A stretch of DNA of 64,000 bases, taken from contig MCFL01000008.1 of assembly GCA_002102555.1 (NCBI GenBank), forward strand, positions 372,001 through 436,000. Reading direction: 5' to 3'. Source of the DNA: Catenaria anguillulae PL171. Lineage: Eukaryota; Blastocladiomycota; Blastocladiomycetes; Blastocladiales; Catenariaceae. Below are positions 55,339 to 64,000 of the stretch, in pieces. The position numbers were made by a program, and so were the translations under genes. Position 1 is the stretch's first letter, and each line of letters begins with the position of its first letter. A model generated the notes under the pieces. The model worked only from the letters and a program-made list of their open reading frames with translations, ran no database searches and was not told where the DNA came from.

Positions 55339-56907
55339 CTATGCTGCCATTGGATCCATGGGATTGCCCACAACAATCTTTGCCCCGGGCAACACCACTT
55401 TGGACGCACCACCACCCGAATCTAGCTTGATCCACTGCTGACACTTTTTGGCATCTGACTCGGTGACAAATGCAAACTTGAGAGACCGCACCAGCTCGCG
55501 GCGAGACCCGCCCATTGGGCGCGGCGCAAAGAGCGACGCACCAGCGAGCTTGACGCCGCGCGGTACGAGCGAAGAAACGAATTGGGCAAGCTCGAGGTCA
55601 GGCTTGAGATTGGAAACGTGAAGACGATAATTGTTTGGTGATGCTTCGGGTAAAGGGTCGTCCGTGGTAGCCGGAACGGATGAGGTTGCAGTGGCTTTTG
55701 GTGTGGTGTTGGCGGTTTTCGATGGTGTTGGCTTTTGTGCAGCTAGAGGTACGGTCGACCCTGATGACGACACAGCCGCAGACGACTTGACCTTACGAAT
55801 GTCTGCAACGACCTTGGCTTTGGGGACGAGTAGATTTGCAATGCGGCCACCCTTGCCTGACTCGGCCCGAACCCAGTCATGCGCTGCTTGAGCGTCACCT
55901 TGGGTGGCAAAGTCAATCCAGACATAAAGGCACTTGTCTGGCCGGTCACTGAGTTGAACGAGAGGTTGAACACTGAGATCAATGAACGACACGCTGGGTG
56001 GAATCAGAAGTGAAGAGAGCTGAGACTTGCTGAGTGTCGGTAAAAGGTTACCAACAGTCAGGCGGTATCGAGTCGACTTGTCCCCACTTGAAGTCGGTGC
56101 AGGTGGACGAGTCACTGGCTGGGCAAGAGAGATGGGCGTGGTGACTGCAGGCGCAGCTGAAGTTGAGGAAGAGCTAGGAGTAGGAGACGAGGAGCGGGTA
56201 CGAGCTTTACGAGGTGCGCTGGGCTCATTGAGACCAATTTTTCCTTTTGGCGTAATGATTTTGCGCAACGCCCCGCCATCCTTTGATTCCTTCTTGATCC
56301 AATCGTAGCACGCAAATGCGTGCGCTTTCGACGCGAATGTCAGCTTGATAGATCGCACCGTTTCGGGCCGCTCCTTGCCAAGTCGACTCGGAGGGAGGGC
56401 AGTCGCACCGGTCAGGGTCACTCCTTTAGGAGCAATGTGAGCGAGAATCTCGTCCCTGGACAGGGTACCGATAAAGTTGCCAACGACCAGCTTCCAATCA
56501 CAATCACGGGCATCGGGAACAACTGTTGCCGTGGCTGATGCTGCTGAGCCGTTTGGCAACGCGGCCAGAACAGTCACAGGCGCAGCAACCTTGGCGATGA
56601 TGGCGGCAGGTCGCGCAGGTGGTTTGGGCGGTAATGGCGAATCGAGTGCAGGCGCGGGTACCACTCTCGTCTGTGCCGGAAGCACGACAGGTTGCGCGGC
56701 AGGCGGTGACCCAATGGCGTGAAGAGCAGGGTTTTCAGTCTGCAGCTCGTCGTCGGATACCCAAGCAAACCGAAAGTTGAGATCCAAGATGTTGAGTGCG
56801 ACATCGTCAAAGGCCTTGCGGGCAAGCTTGAGGACTCGTTCCAGATCTGGACACTTGTGCGTTGGCGGCAAGATGACGAGGACGGGCGATTTGGTCGAGG
56901 TGGTCAT
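55339..56907 (-). CDS. RRM-like array protein, subfamily I, lacking the C module
   Basis: A single exon of 522 residues. The N module is at 6-56 (SPVLVILPPTHKCPDLERV). Repeats begin near 136 (WKLVVGNFIGTLSRDEIL), 283 (YRLTVGNLLPTLSKSQL) and 430 (YRLHVSNLKPDLELAQF). The protein ends just after the GNPMDPM motif of the last repeat. Every other intact member continues there with a 60-120-residue linker and a TGIDP module. The stop is clean (TAG) and no trace of the module follows, so the loss is by deletion, not by a point mutation. Confidence 0.82.
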   Translation of the reverse strand: MTTSTKSPVLVILPPTHKCPDLERVLKLARKAFDDVALNILDLNFRFAWVSDDELQTENPALHAIGSPPAAQPVVLPAQTRVVPAPALDSPLPPKPPARPAAIIAKVAAPVTVLAALPNGSAASATATVVPDARDCDWKLVVGNFIGTLSRDEILAHIAPKGVTLTGATALPPSRLGKERPETVRSIKLTFASKAHAFACYDWIKKESKDGGALRKIITPKGKIGLNEPSAPRKARTRSSSPTPSSSSTSAAPAVTTPISLAQPVTRPPAPTSSGDKSTRYRLTVGNLLPTLSKSQLSSLLIPPSVSFIDLSVQPLVQLSDRPDKCLYVWIDFATQGDAQAAHDWVRAESGKGGRIANLLVPKAKVVADIRKVKSSAAVSSSGSTVPLAAQKPTPSKTANTTPKATATSSVPATTDDPLPEASPNNYRLHVSNLKPDLELAQFVSSLVPRGVKLAGASLFAPRPMGGSRRELVRSLKFAFVTESDAKKCQQWIKLDSGGGASKVVLPGAKIVVGNPMDPMAA

Positions 56908-57239
56908 GGCGCAATGGCATTGGGAGTATGAGTTGCTCTGAGTGCGTTACGTCATTCCACAATATGCATTGCATGGACTCGTAGTCACGGTGTTTCTTTA
57001 TTCGATCCATTCTCTTAACCTCCATGTTGAAGGAGCCATCGTTCTCGGCGTTCGGTTTATCGCGATGCAAACAGTGCAGACACCAGAATTACCTCCGAAT
57101 GGCCTTACTACGAATGGTATATGAGGGCCATACGCCAATGCACGTACGCATGCATGACGAAATTGAATTCACAAGAGCTCTTTGTGCCTTTTACAAAACA
57201 TTGCAACACCGAAACACACCCAATCAAAACCATTGCCAA
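56908..57239. other. Intergenic
   Basis: Short spacer between two tandem minus-strand members; it should carry the promoter of the 55339 gene. No coding signal. Confidence 0.4.
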
Positions 57240-60194
57240 TTATCTCCAACCGCTGCCGCCCTTGGCAATCTTGAGCTCTTCTCCTGCCGCCGTCACTTCC
57301 ACATACTTTCCCTCCCGGATTCCCATCCACACCTGTAACACAAACTGCTTTGCCGTCGCCTCCGAGTCAAACACAAACTCGGCTCCTCGCCGTCCATTTG
57401 CGTTGCGGACGCCCATGCGCAGGGGCTCAACAGGGCCCGTTAGCGATCCGAGAATGGTGCTGAACACGGTTGACACGGGCTTGGCTGGATCGATGCCAAT
57501 CAGTGAGATGTGGAGCAAGGGCGCACCCATCGAGGAAGTGCGAAGCGACGATGTGTTGGACGACACGGATGGCGAACGTGATGGCTGACGAGATGCGAGA
57601 TCGGAAGTGCGCTGTGTGTTTGAGGTGGCCAACACGGCCGTGGCCGCGTGCGGGCTGGGCGGCAATGGCCGTGCTTGGGCGAGCGCGAGAAGGCTGGGAG
57701 ATATCGGCTCTTCCACCGCACCACCCGCGCTCTTGTCAGCCTCGGCCGGCGGATCCGCCATCATCGGGTCCATGGGATTGCCCACAATAATCTTTGCACC
57801 TGCCAACACCACCTCGGACACACCACCACCCGAATCTTGCTTGATCCACTGCTGACAACGTTTCGCGTCCCATTCTGTGAGAAATGCAAATTTGAGCGAC
57901 CGGACCAGCTCGCGGCGCGATCCGCCCATTGGTCGTGGGGCAAAGAGTGACGCGCCAACGAGCCGTACGTCGCGCGGGACGAGCGCGGGAATAATTTGCT
58001 CAAGCTCAAGGTTTGGATCAAGGTTGGATACGTGCAGACGGTAGTTGTTGGGCGAAGCTTCCGGAAGGTCGGTAATGGTAGCAGGTGAGGCATGCAAGGA
58101 GTTTGAATGTGCCGAAGATGGTGGACTGTGCGTGTGTGACGAACGAGGTGCGGGTGCTGGTACCGGTACTACAGAAGGAGAAGTGGATGGCTTGATGATA
58201 TTGATAACCGGCTTGACTTTTTGCGGCAGTAAGCCGGCAACAAGTCCTCCTGCCACTGCTTGCGAACGGATCCAGTCGTGTGCGACTTGAAGTTCATGCT
58301 CGGATTTGAACTCAAGGGCAACGTAGCGGCACTTTTCGGGATGGCCAGTGAGCTGTTGGGATGGATGAAGAGTCATTCTCGAAGGTGAAAGGCCTGGTGG
58401 GAGAAGATTGGCAAATAGCTGGTCCTGAGTAAAGTGATGGAGAATGTTGCCAACTGTGAGACGAAACGGCGATGATGGATTTGCCCCGGGAATGCTGGCC
58501 GGCTGTGGGGAAATGGCGCACGCTAAAGGTGGGCCCGATGCTCCAGTGGTGATGCTGCCTAACGAGATCGATGCAGGCGGAGTCATGGCAGCCGAAACGT
58601 AAACCTTGGCTCCGGGTGAAACCAAGTCAGTCATTGGGCCGCCAACGTCGGCTCTGGATGCGATCCATTCGCGACACACCCGTGCGTCAGATTGGGAGTC
58701 AAAAGCGAGCGTCATGTAGTGAACGGGCTCGGGACGGCGAGTGCCAAGGGGGCGCGGGGGGTGAATCGCTGCGCCTGCCAGGTTAATGCCGGAAGGGATG
58801 ATGTTTGCAAGCACATCTGCAGCGAGTGCGGACGGCCGTAGGTTGCCAACCTTGATCCGCCAATGACAGTCTTGCGGTTCTGGTACGCTGGCGGGAAGAG
58901 TTTGGGCAGACAATGGAAGCGACGGAAGCTTTGCCTGTGCACCGCCAATTTGGAGCGGACGAGAGGCAGTCGGTGATGGGGTGGGCTGTTGGGTAACCGA
59001 TGAAGCCGGCGGTGAGCTGTTGTTGGTCGGGCCAGCGGGAGTCGTAGCAGGAATGAGTGTGGCGGCCGTTGGACGAGGAGCACCAGGTTCATTCAGACTG
59101 AGCTTGCCATTTGGCGTGATGATTTTACGCACAACCCCGCCCTCATCAGACTGATTCTTGATCCAATCGTAGCAAGCAAATGCATGGTCTTTTGACGCAA
59201 ACGCCAGCTTGATAAACAAGACCATCTCAGGCCGCCCTTTTCCAAGTCGGCTCGGTGGGTACATTGTCGCACCTGTCAAAGTGACGCCTTGAGGTACAAG
59301 GCTGTTGATAATCTCTTGCTTGGAGAGGGTGCTGATAAAGTTTCCTGCGACAAGCCGCCAGTTACGATCGGTGGCCTGGGGAAGACCGTGCGGCACTGCT
59401 GCTGCCGCCGGGGCGCAGGATGATACTGTAGCAGCGTCTTTTGCAACTTGCGGGGCCGTCAGCGAGTTGCCGAAAAGCAACGACTTGTTGGGCTCGCTCA
59501 ACGTTTCCTCGAGCTCCACTCTTTGCGGAAGGAAGATGGTCAAGACACTCTTGGTCATCAACTTGCCCGCCAGCGACCCATTCGCGGCTGACTGCTTGAT
59601 CCAATCGAAATACTCCTTGGCGTGCTTGGCCTTGGCAAAGGCAAAGACAACCGAGCGAACCATCGACCTGCCGAAGCCCAAGGGTCGCGCTGGGTAGAAT
59701 ATTGCGCCAATGATTTCAATCTCGGGAGGACACATGCCGAGAATTTCGGTGTCAGACAAGCTTGGTGCAATGTCGGAAAAGAAGATTCGGAAACAGTTGG
59801 GATCCGCCTCCTTGATGGACAATTTGCGGACTGCGACTGCCGTTGTCGTCGCGTTATCTGACTGAGCGGCCAGTGGCGCGGGCAGCGCAGGCCGAACGGC
59901 TGCCGGCACCGGTGCTGCACCGGCGTGCGGTTGCGGAAGCGCTGGGCGACTTGAGGTGGTTTTCGCAGGCGAGAGTCCATGGGGACCTAAGCTGGGAGCG
60001 AAACCCTCCTCCATCAAGTCTGGCTGCAGCTCATCGCCCGATACCCAAGCGAATCGAAGGTTGAGGTCCAAGATGTGGAGCGCGAGGTCGTCAAAGGCTT
60101 TTCGGGCGAGCTTGAGGACTCGTTCCAGATCCGGACACTTGTGTGTGGGCGGCAAAATCACGAGCACGGGCGATTTGGTCGAGGCGGTGGTCAT
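57240..60194 (-). CDS. RRM-like array protein, subfamily I (N module + 5 repeats + C module)
   Basis: A single exon of 984 residues from the ATG at 60194, chosen because it sits in a strong context (CCGCCACCATGACC) directly before the N module. The frame is open further upstream but without family similarity. Repeats begin near 133 (FRIFFSDIAPSLSDTEIL), 277 (WRLVAGNFISTLSKQEI), 443 (WRIKVGNLRPSALAADVL), 573 (FRLTVGNILHHFTQDQL) and 717 (YRLHVSNLDPNLELEQI). The C module starts near 893 (LHISLIGIDPAKPVSTVF). It has the longest array without any intron. Helix 2 motifs read FDWIKQS, CYDWIKNQ, CREWIASR and CQQWIKQD. Confidence 0.83.
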   Translation of the reverse strand: MTTASTKSPVLVILPPTHKCPDLERVLKLARKAFDDLALHILDLNLRFAWVSGDELQPDLMEEGFAPSLGPHGLSPAKTTSSRPALPQPHAGAAPVPAAVRPALPAPLAAQSDNATTTAVAVRKLSIKEADPNCFRIFFSDIAPSLSDTEILGMCPPEIEIIGAIFYPARPLGFGRSMVRSVVFAFAKAKHAKEYFDWIKQSAANGSLAGKLMTKSVLTIFLPQRVELEETLSEPNKSLLFGNSLTAPQVAKDAATVSSCAPAAAAVPHGLPQATDRNWRLVAGNFISTLSKQEIINSLVPQGVTLTGATMYPPSRLGKGRPEMVLFIKLAFASKDHAFACYDWIKNQSDEGGVVRKIITPNGKLSLNEPGAPRPTAATLIPATTPAGPTNNSSPPASSVTQQPTPSPTASRPLQIGGAQAKLPSLPLSAQTLPASVPEPQDCHWRIKVGNLRPSALAADVLANIIPSGINLAGAAIHPPRPLGTRRPEPVHYMTLAFDSQSDARVCREWIASRADVGGPMTDLVSPGAKVYVSAAMTPPASISLGSITTGASGPPLACAISPQPASIPGANPSSPFRLTVGNILHHFTQDQLFANLLPPGLSPSRMTLHPSQQLTGHPEKCRYVALEFKSEHELQVAHDWIRSQAVAGGLVAGLLPQKVKPVINIIKPSTSPSVVPVPAPAPRSSHTHSPPSSAHSNSLHASPATITDLPEASPNNYRLHVSNLDPNLELEQIIPALVPRDVRLVGASLFAPRPMGGSRRELVRSLKFAFLTEWDAKRCQQWIKQDSGGGVSEVVLAGAKIIVGNPMDPMMADPPAEADKSAGGAVEEPISPSLLALAQARPLPPSPHAATAVLATSNTQRTSDLASRQPSRSPSVSSNTSSLRTSSMGAPLLHISLIGIDPAKPVSTVFSTILGSLTGPVEPLRMGVRNANGRRGAEFVFDSEATAKQFVLQVWMGIREGKYVEVTAAGEELKIAKGGSGWR

Positions 60195-60552
60195 GGTGGC
60201 GGTGACCTGAGCTGGAGATGGACCCACCGGGTGGAGTGGCATGTAATGGCTGTAATGAGTGCATCGAGTCGACGTGGCCGTCTTCGCACATCGCATTAAC
60301 TGTATTAAGGTTAATATCATATGTATGTTTGCTTGCCTGCTTTGAATGCATATGAAGTGGACAACGATAACAAACAAAAACAAGGGAGCCGCCATGTGTT
60401 TATAGCGAGGGCAAACGCAGTATTTACAAGAAGGGAGGCCAAAAACAACAAGTTTGCACAGCACATGCCACCGCCCATTACCAACATTCCCATCACCACA
60501 GCCAAGTCGCCAATCCTCATCTCTTGACCCCGGCCATCTCAGGCTCTCTCGC
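60195..60552. other. Intergenic
   Basis: Promoter side of the 57240 gene. No coding signal distinct from its neighbours. Confidence 0.4.
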
Positions 60553-63126
60553 TCACTCCCGATTCTCACCTCCGCAGCTCCCTCTCCCGATTCGCAACTC
60601 GCACCCATCGGCCGTAATGCTCGCAAGCGTCCCTGCCTTGATTGCCATCCACACCTGCAGCACAAACTGCTTGACGACGGCCTCAGCGTCAAACACAAAC
60701 TCGACTCGCAGCCGTCCATCGACATCCCGGATGCCCATCTTGTCCGGCTCAACCGAGCTTGGCAGCGACCCAAGGATGGTACTAAACACAGTCGATGCGG
60801 GCGTACTCGGGTCAATGCCGCTGATGGAGATATGAAACTGTTTTGCACTTGTTTTGGCTGACGTGGTTGACGCAGCCAACTCGGCCGCGGTCGGCAGTGC
60901 TTGCGAGTCGTCACGTCGACGAGACAGAGACGGAGACGGCGGATCGGAACCGCAAGCGTTGTCAACCAGTTCCACACTTGCCTCAGGCTGTGGATCCAAC
61001 GACACATGTGGCTCCTGGAGCTTCCCAATGTCTAATCTGATTCCTGACAACGCAACCTTGGCCACACATCCGCCCAAATCCTGCTTGATCCACTCGCGGC
61101 ACCGCTTGGCATCTGCTTCCGTCACAAACGCCAGCTCAAGCGACCGCACCAGTTCACGACGGTACCCGCCCATTGCGTGAGGCGCAAGGAGTGTTGCACC
61201 GGCAATTGTCATGTCTTGAGGGACGAGCATGGGAAGGATTCGCGCAAGGTCGAGGTCTGGTCGGAGATTCGACACGTGAAGTCGAAAGTGGTCTGGTGAA
61301 GTGTCGGGCAGATTGGCAAATGAGGACGATGCTATCATATGAAATGACATGGGAGATGCGCGTCAGTCAAGACCAAGTGGGCCAAAAGCCAAGAATATGT
61401 CGGAGATCGCACATGTTGGAGGCGGTACTGGTCCCAGCGGCAACTTGCTCATTGTCACGGCAACCCTGACATTGGGCGGCAAGAGCTTTGCAACGCGTCC
61501 GCCGGCCACTGCTTCGGATCGGATCCAATCATGCGTTGCTTGCAAATCGTGCTCAGAATCAAAGTCGAAAACAATCGAGCGGCACTGTTCTGACCGGCCA
61601 GAGAGCTGCTGGAGCGGTTGGATCGACATGTCCGTGGGAATGACGCCTGGCGGGACAAGGGCGGCAAACAGTTCGTCGCTCTTGAGATGATGCAGGAGAT
61701 TGCCGACGGTAAGCTGAAACCTTGGAGTGGGCGGATGAGGAGGGGAGGAAGAGGGTGAAAGATGATTTAAAGGCGAGCCAAACGAGGAAAAATCAGATGA
61801 TAGCGAAGATATCAGGGTTGAAAGCGAAGAGATGGATGGTGTCGAAGTGGATGCTACGTTGTCAGATGTAGAATCGCATGTGCTTGATGGCGCTGACACA
61901 ATCGGCGGCAATGGGCGACTGATGCTGATTCTGAACGTCGGAACAATCACCTTCGCCACCAAGCCACCAGGGTTGGATCGCTTGAGGATCCACGCCCGGC
62001 ACGCGATCGCATCAGCTTCGGAATGAAATGCCAGCTTGACGTCCCGCCCCTGCGGAGTCTGCTCGGTGTGACCGCGTCCGTTGCTCCCAAGTGCCTTGGG
62101 AAAACGGATCGTCGCGCCCGCAAGAATACAGTGACGAGGCACGATGCTAGCGAGAATCTCGGATTTGCTGAGCGACCCAATCACGTTTCGCACAATGAGC
62201 CGCCAGTAGGAATCGTGCGCCTCGGGTAGGTGAGCGGGACGAGTTGGTGATGGTGAAACAGGGTTTGCGGGCTGGTCTTGACTGGTCACAGCCGGGTCTG
62301 ACTCGCCATCCTGGTTCAAAAACGCTACCCTCTTGCCCTCTGGCATGAGCTCTTCTGGCGCCATTCCCCGAGGTAGAAAGTACACGGTCACGCTTGGGAC
62401 CACAAACACGCGGTCGAGCAACCTGTTTCCGGCCTCCTTGACCCATGCGTGGAATTCCTTGGCCTGCCTTGCCCTTTGGAACGCAAATGTGGCCGAACGA
62501 ACCATCGTACCGTTTGCACCGAGCGGCAACGGCCGGTAGAATGTGGCGCCATTGATTATCGTGTCGGGCGGGCACACCTTGAGAATGTCGGAATCCGACA
62601 GGGTTGGGACAAGGTCCGATACAAACACGCGGAAGCAGTTGATATCAGCTTCTTGAATGATCGTTGGCGTTGTCAGAGAGACCAATGAAGCGTGAGCGGC
62701 GGCTGATGGAGGCTGCTCGGTCGCGTAATATTGAGCACCGCCAGGAGCAAGTGGCAAGCATTGAGTGACGGCCGGCGCCGGAGGAGGAAAAGATGCTGCA
62801 GGTGAATGAGAAGGTAAAGCCAAAGAAACATGTTCTTGCGTCGTCGCTGATCCAGTCGACCCATTCGCCTCATGATGATCGGCCCAGCTGGCCGTGGCGG
62901 CCGGTGTGTCATCCGGCAGTGGAGATGATGAAGGTTCATCGTCCTTCTGCAACTCGTCACCGGCAACCCAGGCAAACCTCAGGTTGAGGTCCAAGATGTT
63001 GAGCGCGAGATCTTCGAAGGCTCTGCGCGCGAGCTTGAGCACGCGCTCCAGGTCCGGGCATCGTTGTGTCGGCGGTAAGATCACGAGCACGGGGGATTTC
63101 GTGGTTGTAATCGAGGTGGCCAACAT
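60553..63126 (-). CDS. RRM-like array protein, subfamily I (N module + 4 repeats + C module)
   Basis: Two exons, 63126-61413 and 61331-60553, with an 81-bp intron (GTGCGA...TAG, phase 1, TTGACTGAC branch-like sequence), give 830 residues. The start MLATSITTTKSPVLV is chosen because it directly precedes the N module. Repeats begin near 164 (FRVFVSDLVPTLSDSDIL), 305 (WRLIVRNVIGSLSKSEIL), 468 (FQLTVGNLLHHLKSDEL) and 587 (FRLHVSNLRPDLDLARI). The C module starts near 736 (FHISISGIDPSTPASTVF). A Ser-rich linker (SISSLSTLISSLSSDFSS) lies before repeat 3. The intron lies between repeats 3 and 4, unlike the introns of the 48181 and 51694 genes, so introns were gained or lost independently. Confidence 0.82.
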
Positions 63127-63262
63127 TTCGGTTGTGATTTGTGAGTCACAGAGGATTGCATGGGGTCGTTGGAAGTTGCACGATAAGAAATATACATGGC
63201 AGAGCTGACTGGACAATCCTTCGTAATCGAACACGATCTCTGCTCACACGCTCTTACCCACT

Positions 63263-63842
63263 TCAACTCGCACCCTCGGCCGTGATCCCACCCTGCTTTG
63301 CCTCTGCCTCTGTACAAAATGTGAACAATGCAACCCCTTCGCCGCCCGTTCTCATGCCGAACGCCCACACGCAGGTTCAACAGGGCTCGACAAGGACCCA
63401 AGAACAGTGCCGAAAACGGCGGCAACAGGCTGTGCCGGATCGATGCCTTAGATGGAAACGTCATGTTCTGGTTCTTGCGTCCGGTCTGGCAAAGAGCGCG
63501 ACGAGGGCGAGCCTAGCGAAGCTTCCGTTGAGTACGTTCGTGATGAATCGTCTGCGCTGAGCGTGGGAGAGAACGGCGAAAGTGAGAATAGCGGCGAGTA
63601 AGGCCGGATCAGTAGCTTGACATGGAAGGGGCGGGTTCGTTTGTGCGTTTGTGTCGAGTGGGATAGAACGCGGCATATGGTGCAAAAAATCTTCGCTTGC
63701 TTCCAGCCTTTCAGGCGACTGCCTCCACGGCACAGTTCGCCGACCTGTCCATCTTACGAGGGCACTGGTGTCAGGGCGGCAGGATCACGAGCACGGGCGA
63801 CTTTGACGAGGCAGCCAGTGGACCGGAGGCGGTGGCGGTCAT
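63263..63842 (-). pseudogene. RRM-like array gene remnant (N module start and eroded C module)
   Basis: An ATG at 63842 is followed by an N-module start (SSKSPVLVILPP) that runs into TGA immediately after the two prolines. Near the other end, IDPAQPVAAVFGTVLGSLSS and VALFTFCTEAEAKQ, then ITAEGAS, match the C module in two frames. A 16-18-residue piece (the FVLQVWMGIK helix) is deleted. All central repeats are gone. The remaining middle is Leu/Arg-rich and unrelated. Confidence 0.7.
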
Positions 63843-64000
63843 GGTGTGTGAACGTTGGGTCTATAGGGTCAAAGCCAAAGAGGCATCGATCAATACTGTT
63901 TTCATGGGGTGATGCCGCGGGAATACGTTGCCTGGCGTCCTTTCACTTTTTTATTGCCATACCCCTCTCATGAATGCAAATCGATGTCGAACATTGATCC

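Noticed and set aside
60195-61028. Upstream extension of the 57240-60194 reading frame
   Set aside because: It overlaps the true coding frame of the next family member on the same strand, has no family similarity, and the ATG at 60194 has a strong context directly before the conserved N module.

Overview
This is eukaryotic nuclear DNA, most likely from a flagellated (zoosporic) early-diverging fungus. A Blastocladiomycota-type genome (Allomyces/Catenaria-like) is my inference. The reasons are short phase-consistent introns (about 46-100 bp, mostly GT-AG, some with CTGAC-type branch points), GC-biased third codon positions, homologues of two axonemal proteins (LRRC43 and CFAP99), and a family of ankyrin-like proteins built on a VLDWW core. 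Both strands are used. I see no rRNA, tRNA, CRISPR array or recognisable transposase. Spliced models below were checked for reading phase by hand only.

Layout, 1-26.8 kb: a broken LRR-type gene, an LRRC43-like gene (-), a small secreted PAN-like gene (-), a membrane RING-H2 gene (+), an ankyrin-like gene (-), two tandem secreted beta-trefoil (ricin-B-type) lectin genes (+; the first carries disabling lesions), a second ankyrin-like gene (-), a second membrane RING-H2 gene (+), CFAP99 (-), a weak hypothetical gene (-) and an M1 zinc aminopeptidase (+). From 27.1 to 30.4 kb lie a dead ankyrin-like copy invaded by a long CA microsatellite and, directly after it, an intact paralogue.

Layout, 30.8-63.9 kb: this stretch is dominated by one expanded tandem gene family that I do not recognise by name. 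Each member starts with a short module around S-P-V-L-V-I-L-P-P followed by a helix-like segment. One to six repeats follow, whose pattern (RNP2-like LHVSNL/LTVGNL strand, helix, strand, RNP1-like VRSLKFAF strand, helix, strand) looks like a divergent RNA-recognition-motif (RRM) fold. Nearly all end in another RRM-like module around T-G-I-D-P. Ten intact members and three remnants are present. Members on the left are on the + strand and those on the right on the - strand, so the two arms converge near 45 kb. Two subfamilies are visible. Subfamily II (30854, 38166, 40757, 43325 and the remnant at 45087-47023) has an LDPxR signature in the last module. Subfamily I (33249 and every intact member from 48181 to 63126) has FSTILxSL and GRRGAEFVFDSE-like signatures. 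An ankyrin-like gene (36151-38139) is embedded in the cluster, and a nearly perfect 189-bp inverted repeat sits at 47497-48168 just beyond the stop of a subfamily I gene.

How the genes relate: there is no operon logic. The window is a birth-and-death landscape of three lineage-expanded families (RRM-like arrays, ankyrin-like, lectin-like) among single-copy genes for cilium function, proteolysis and ubiquitination. The RRM-like array family, with modular gain, loss and deletion derivatives, is the best candidate for something undescribed.
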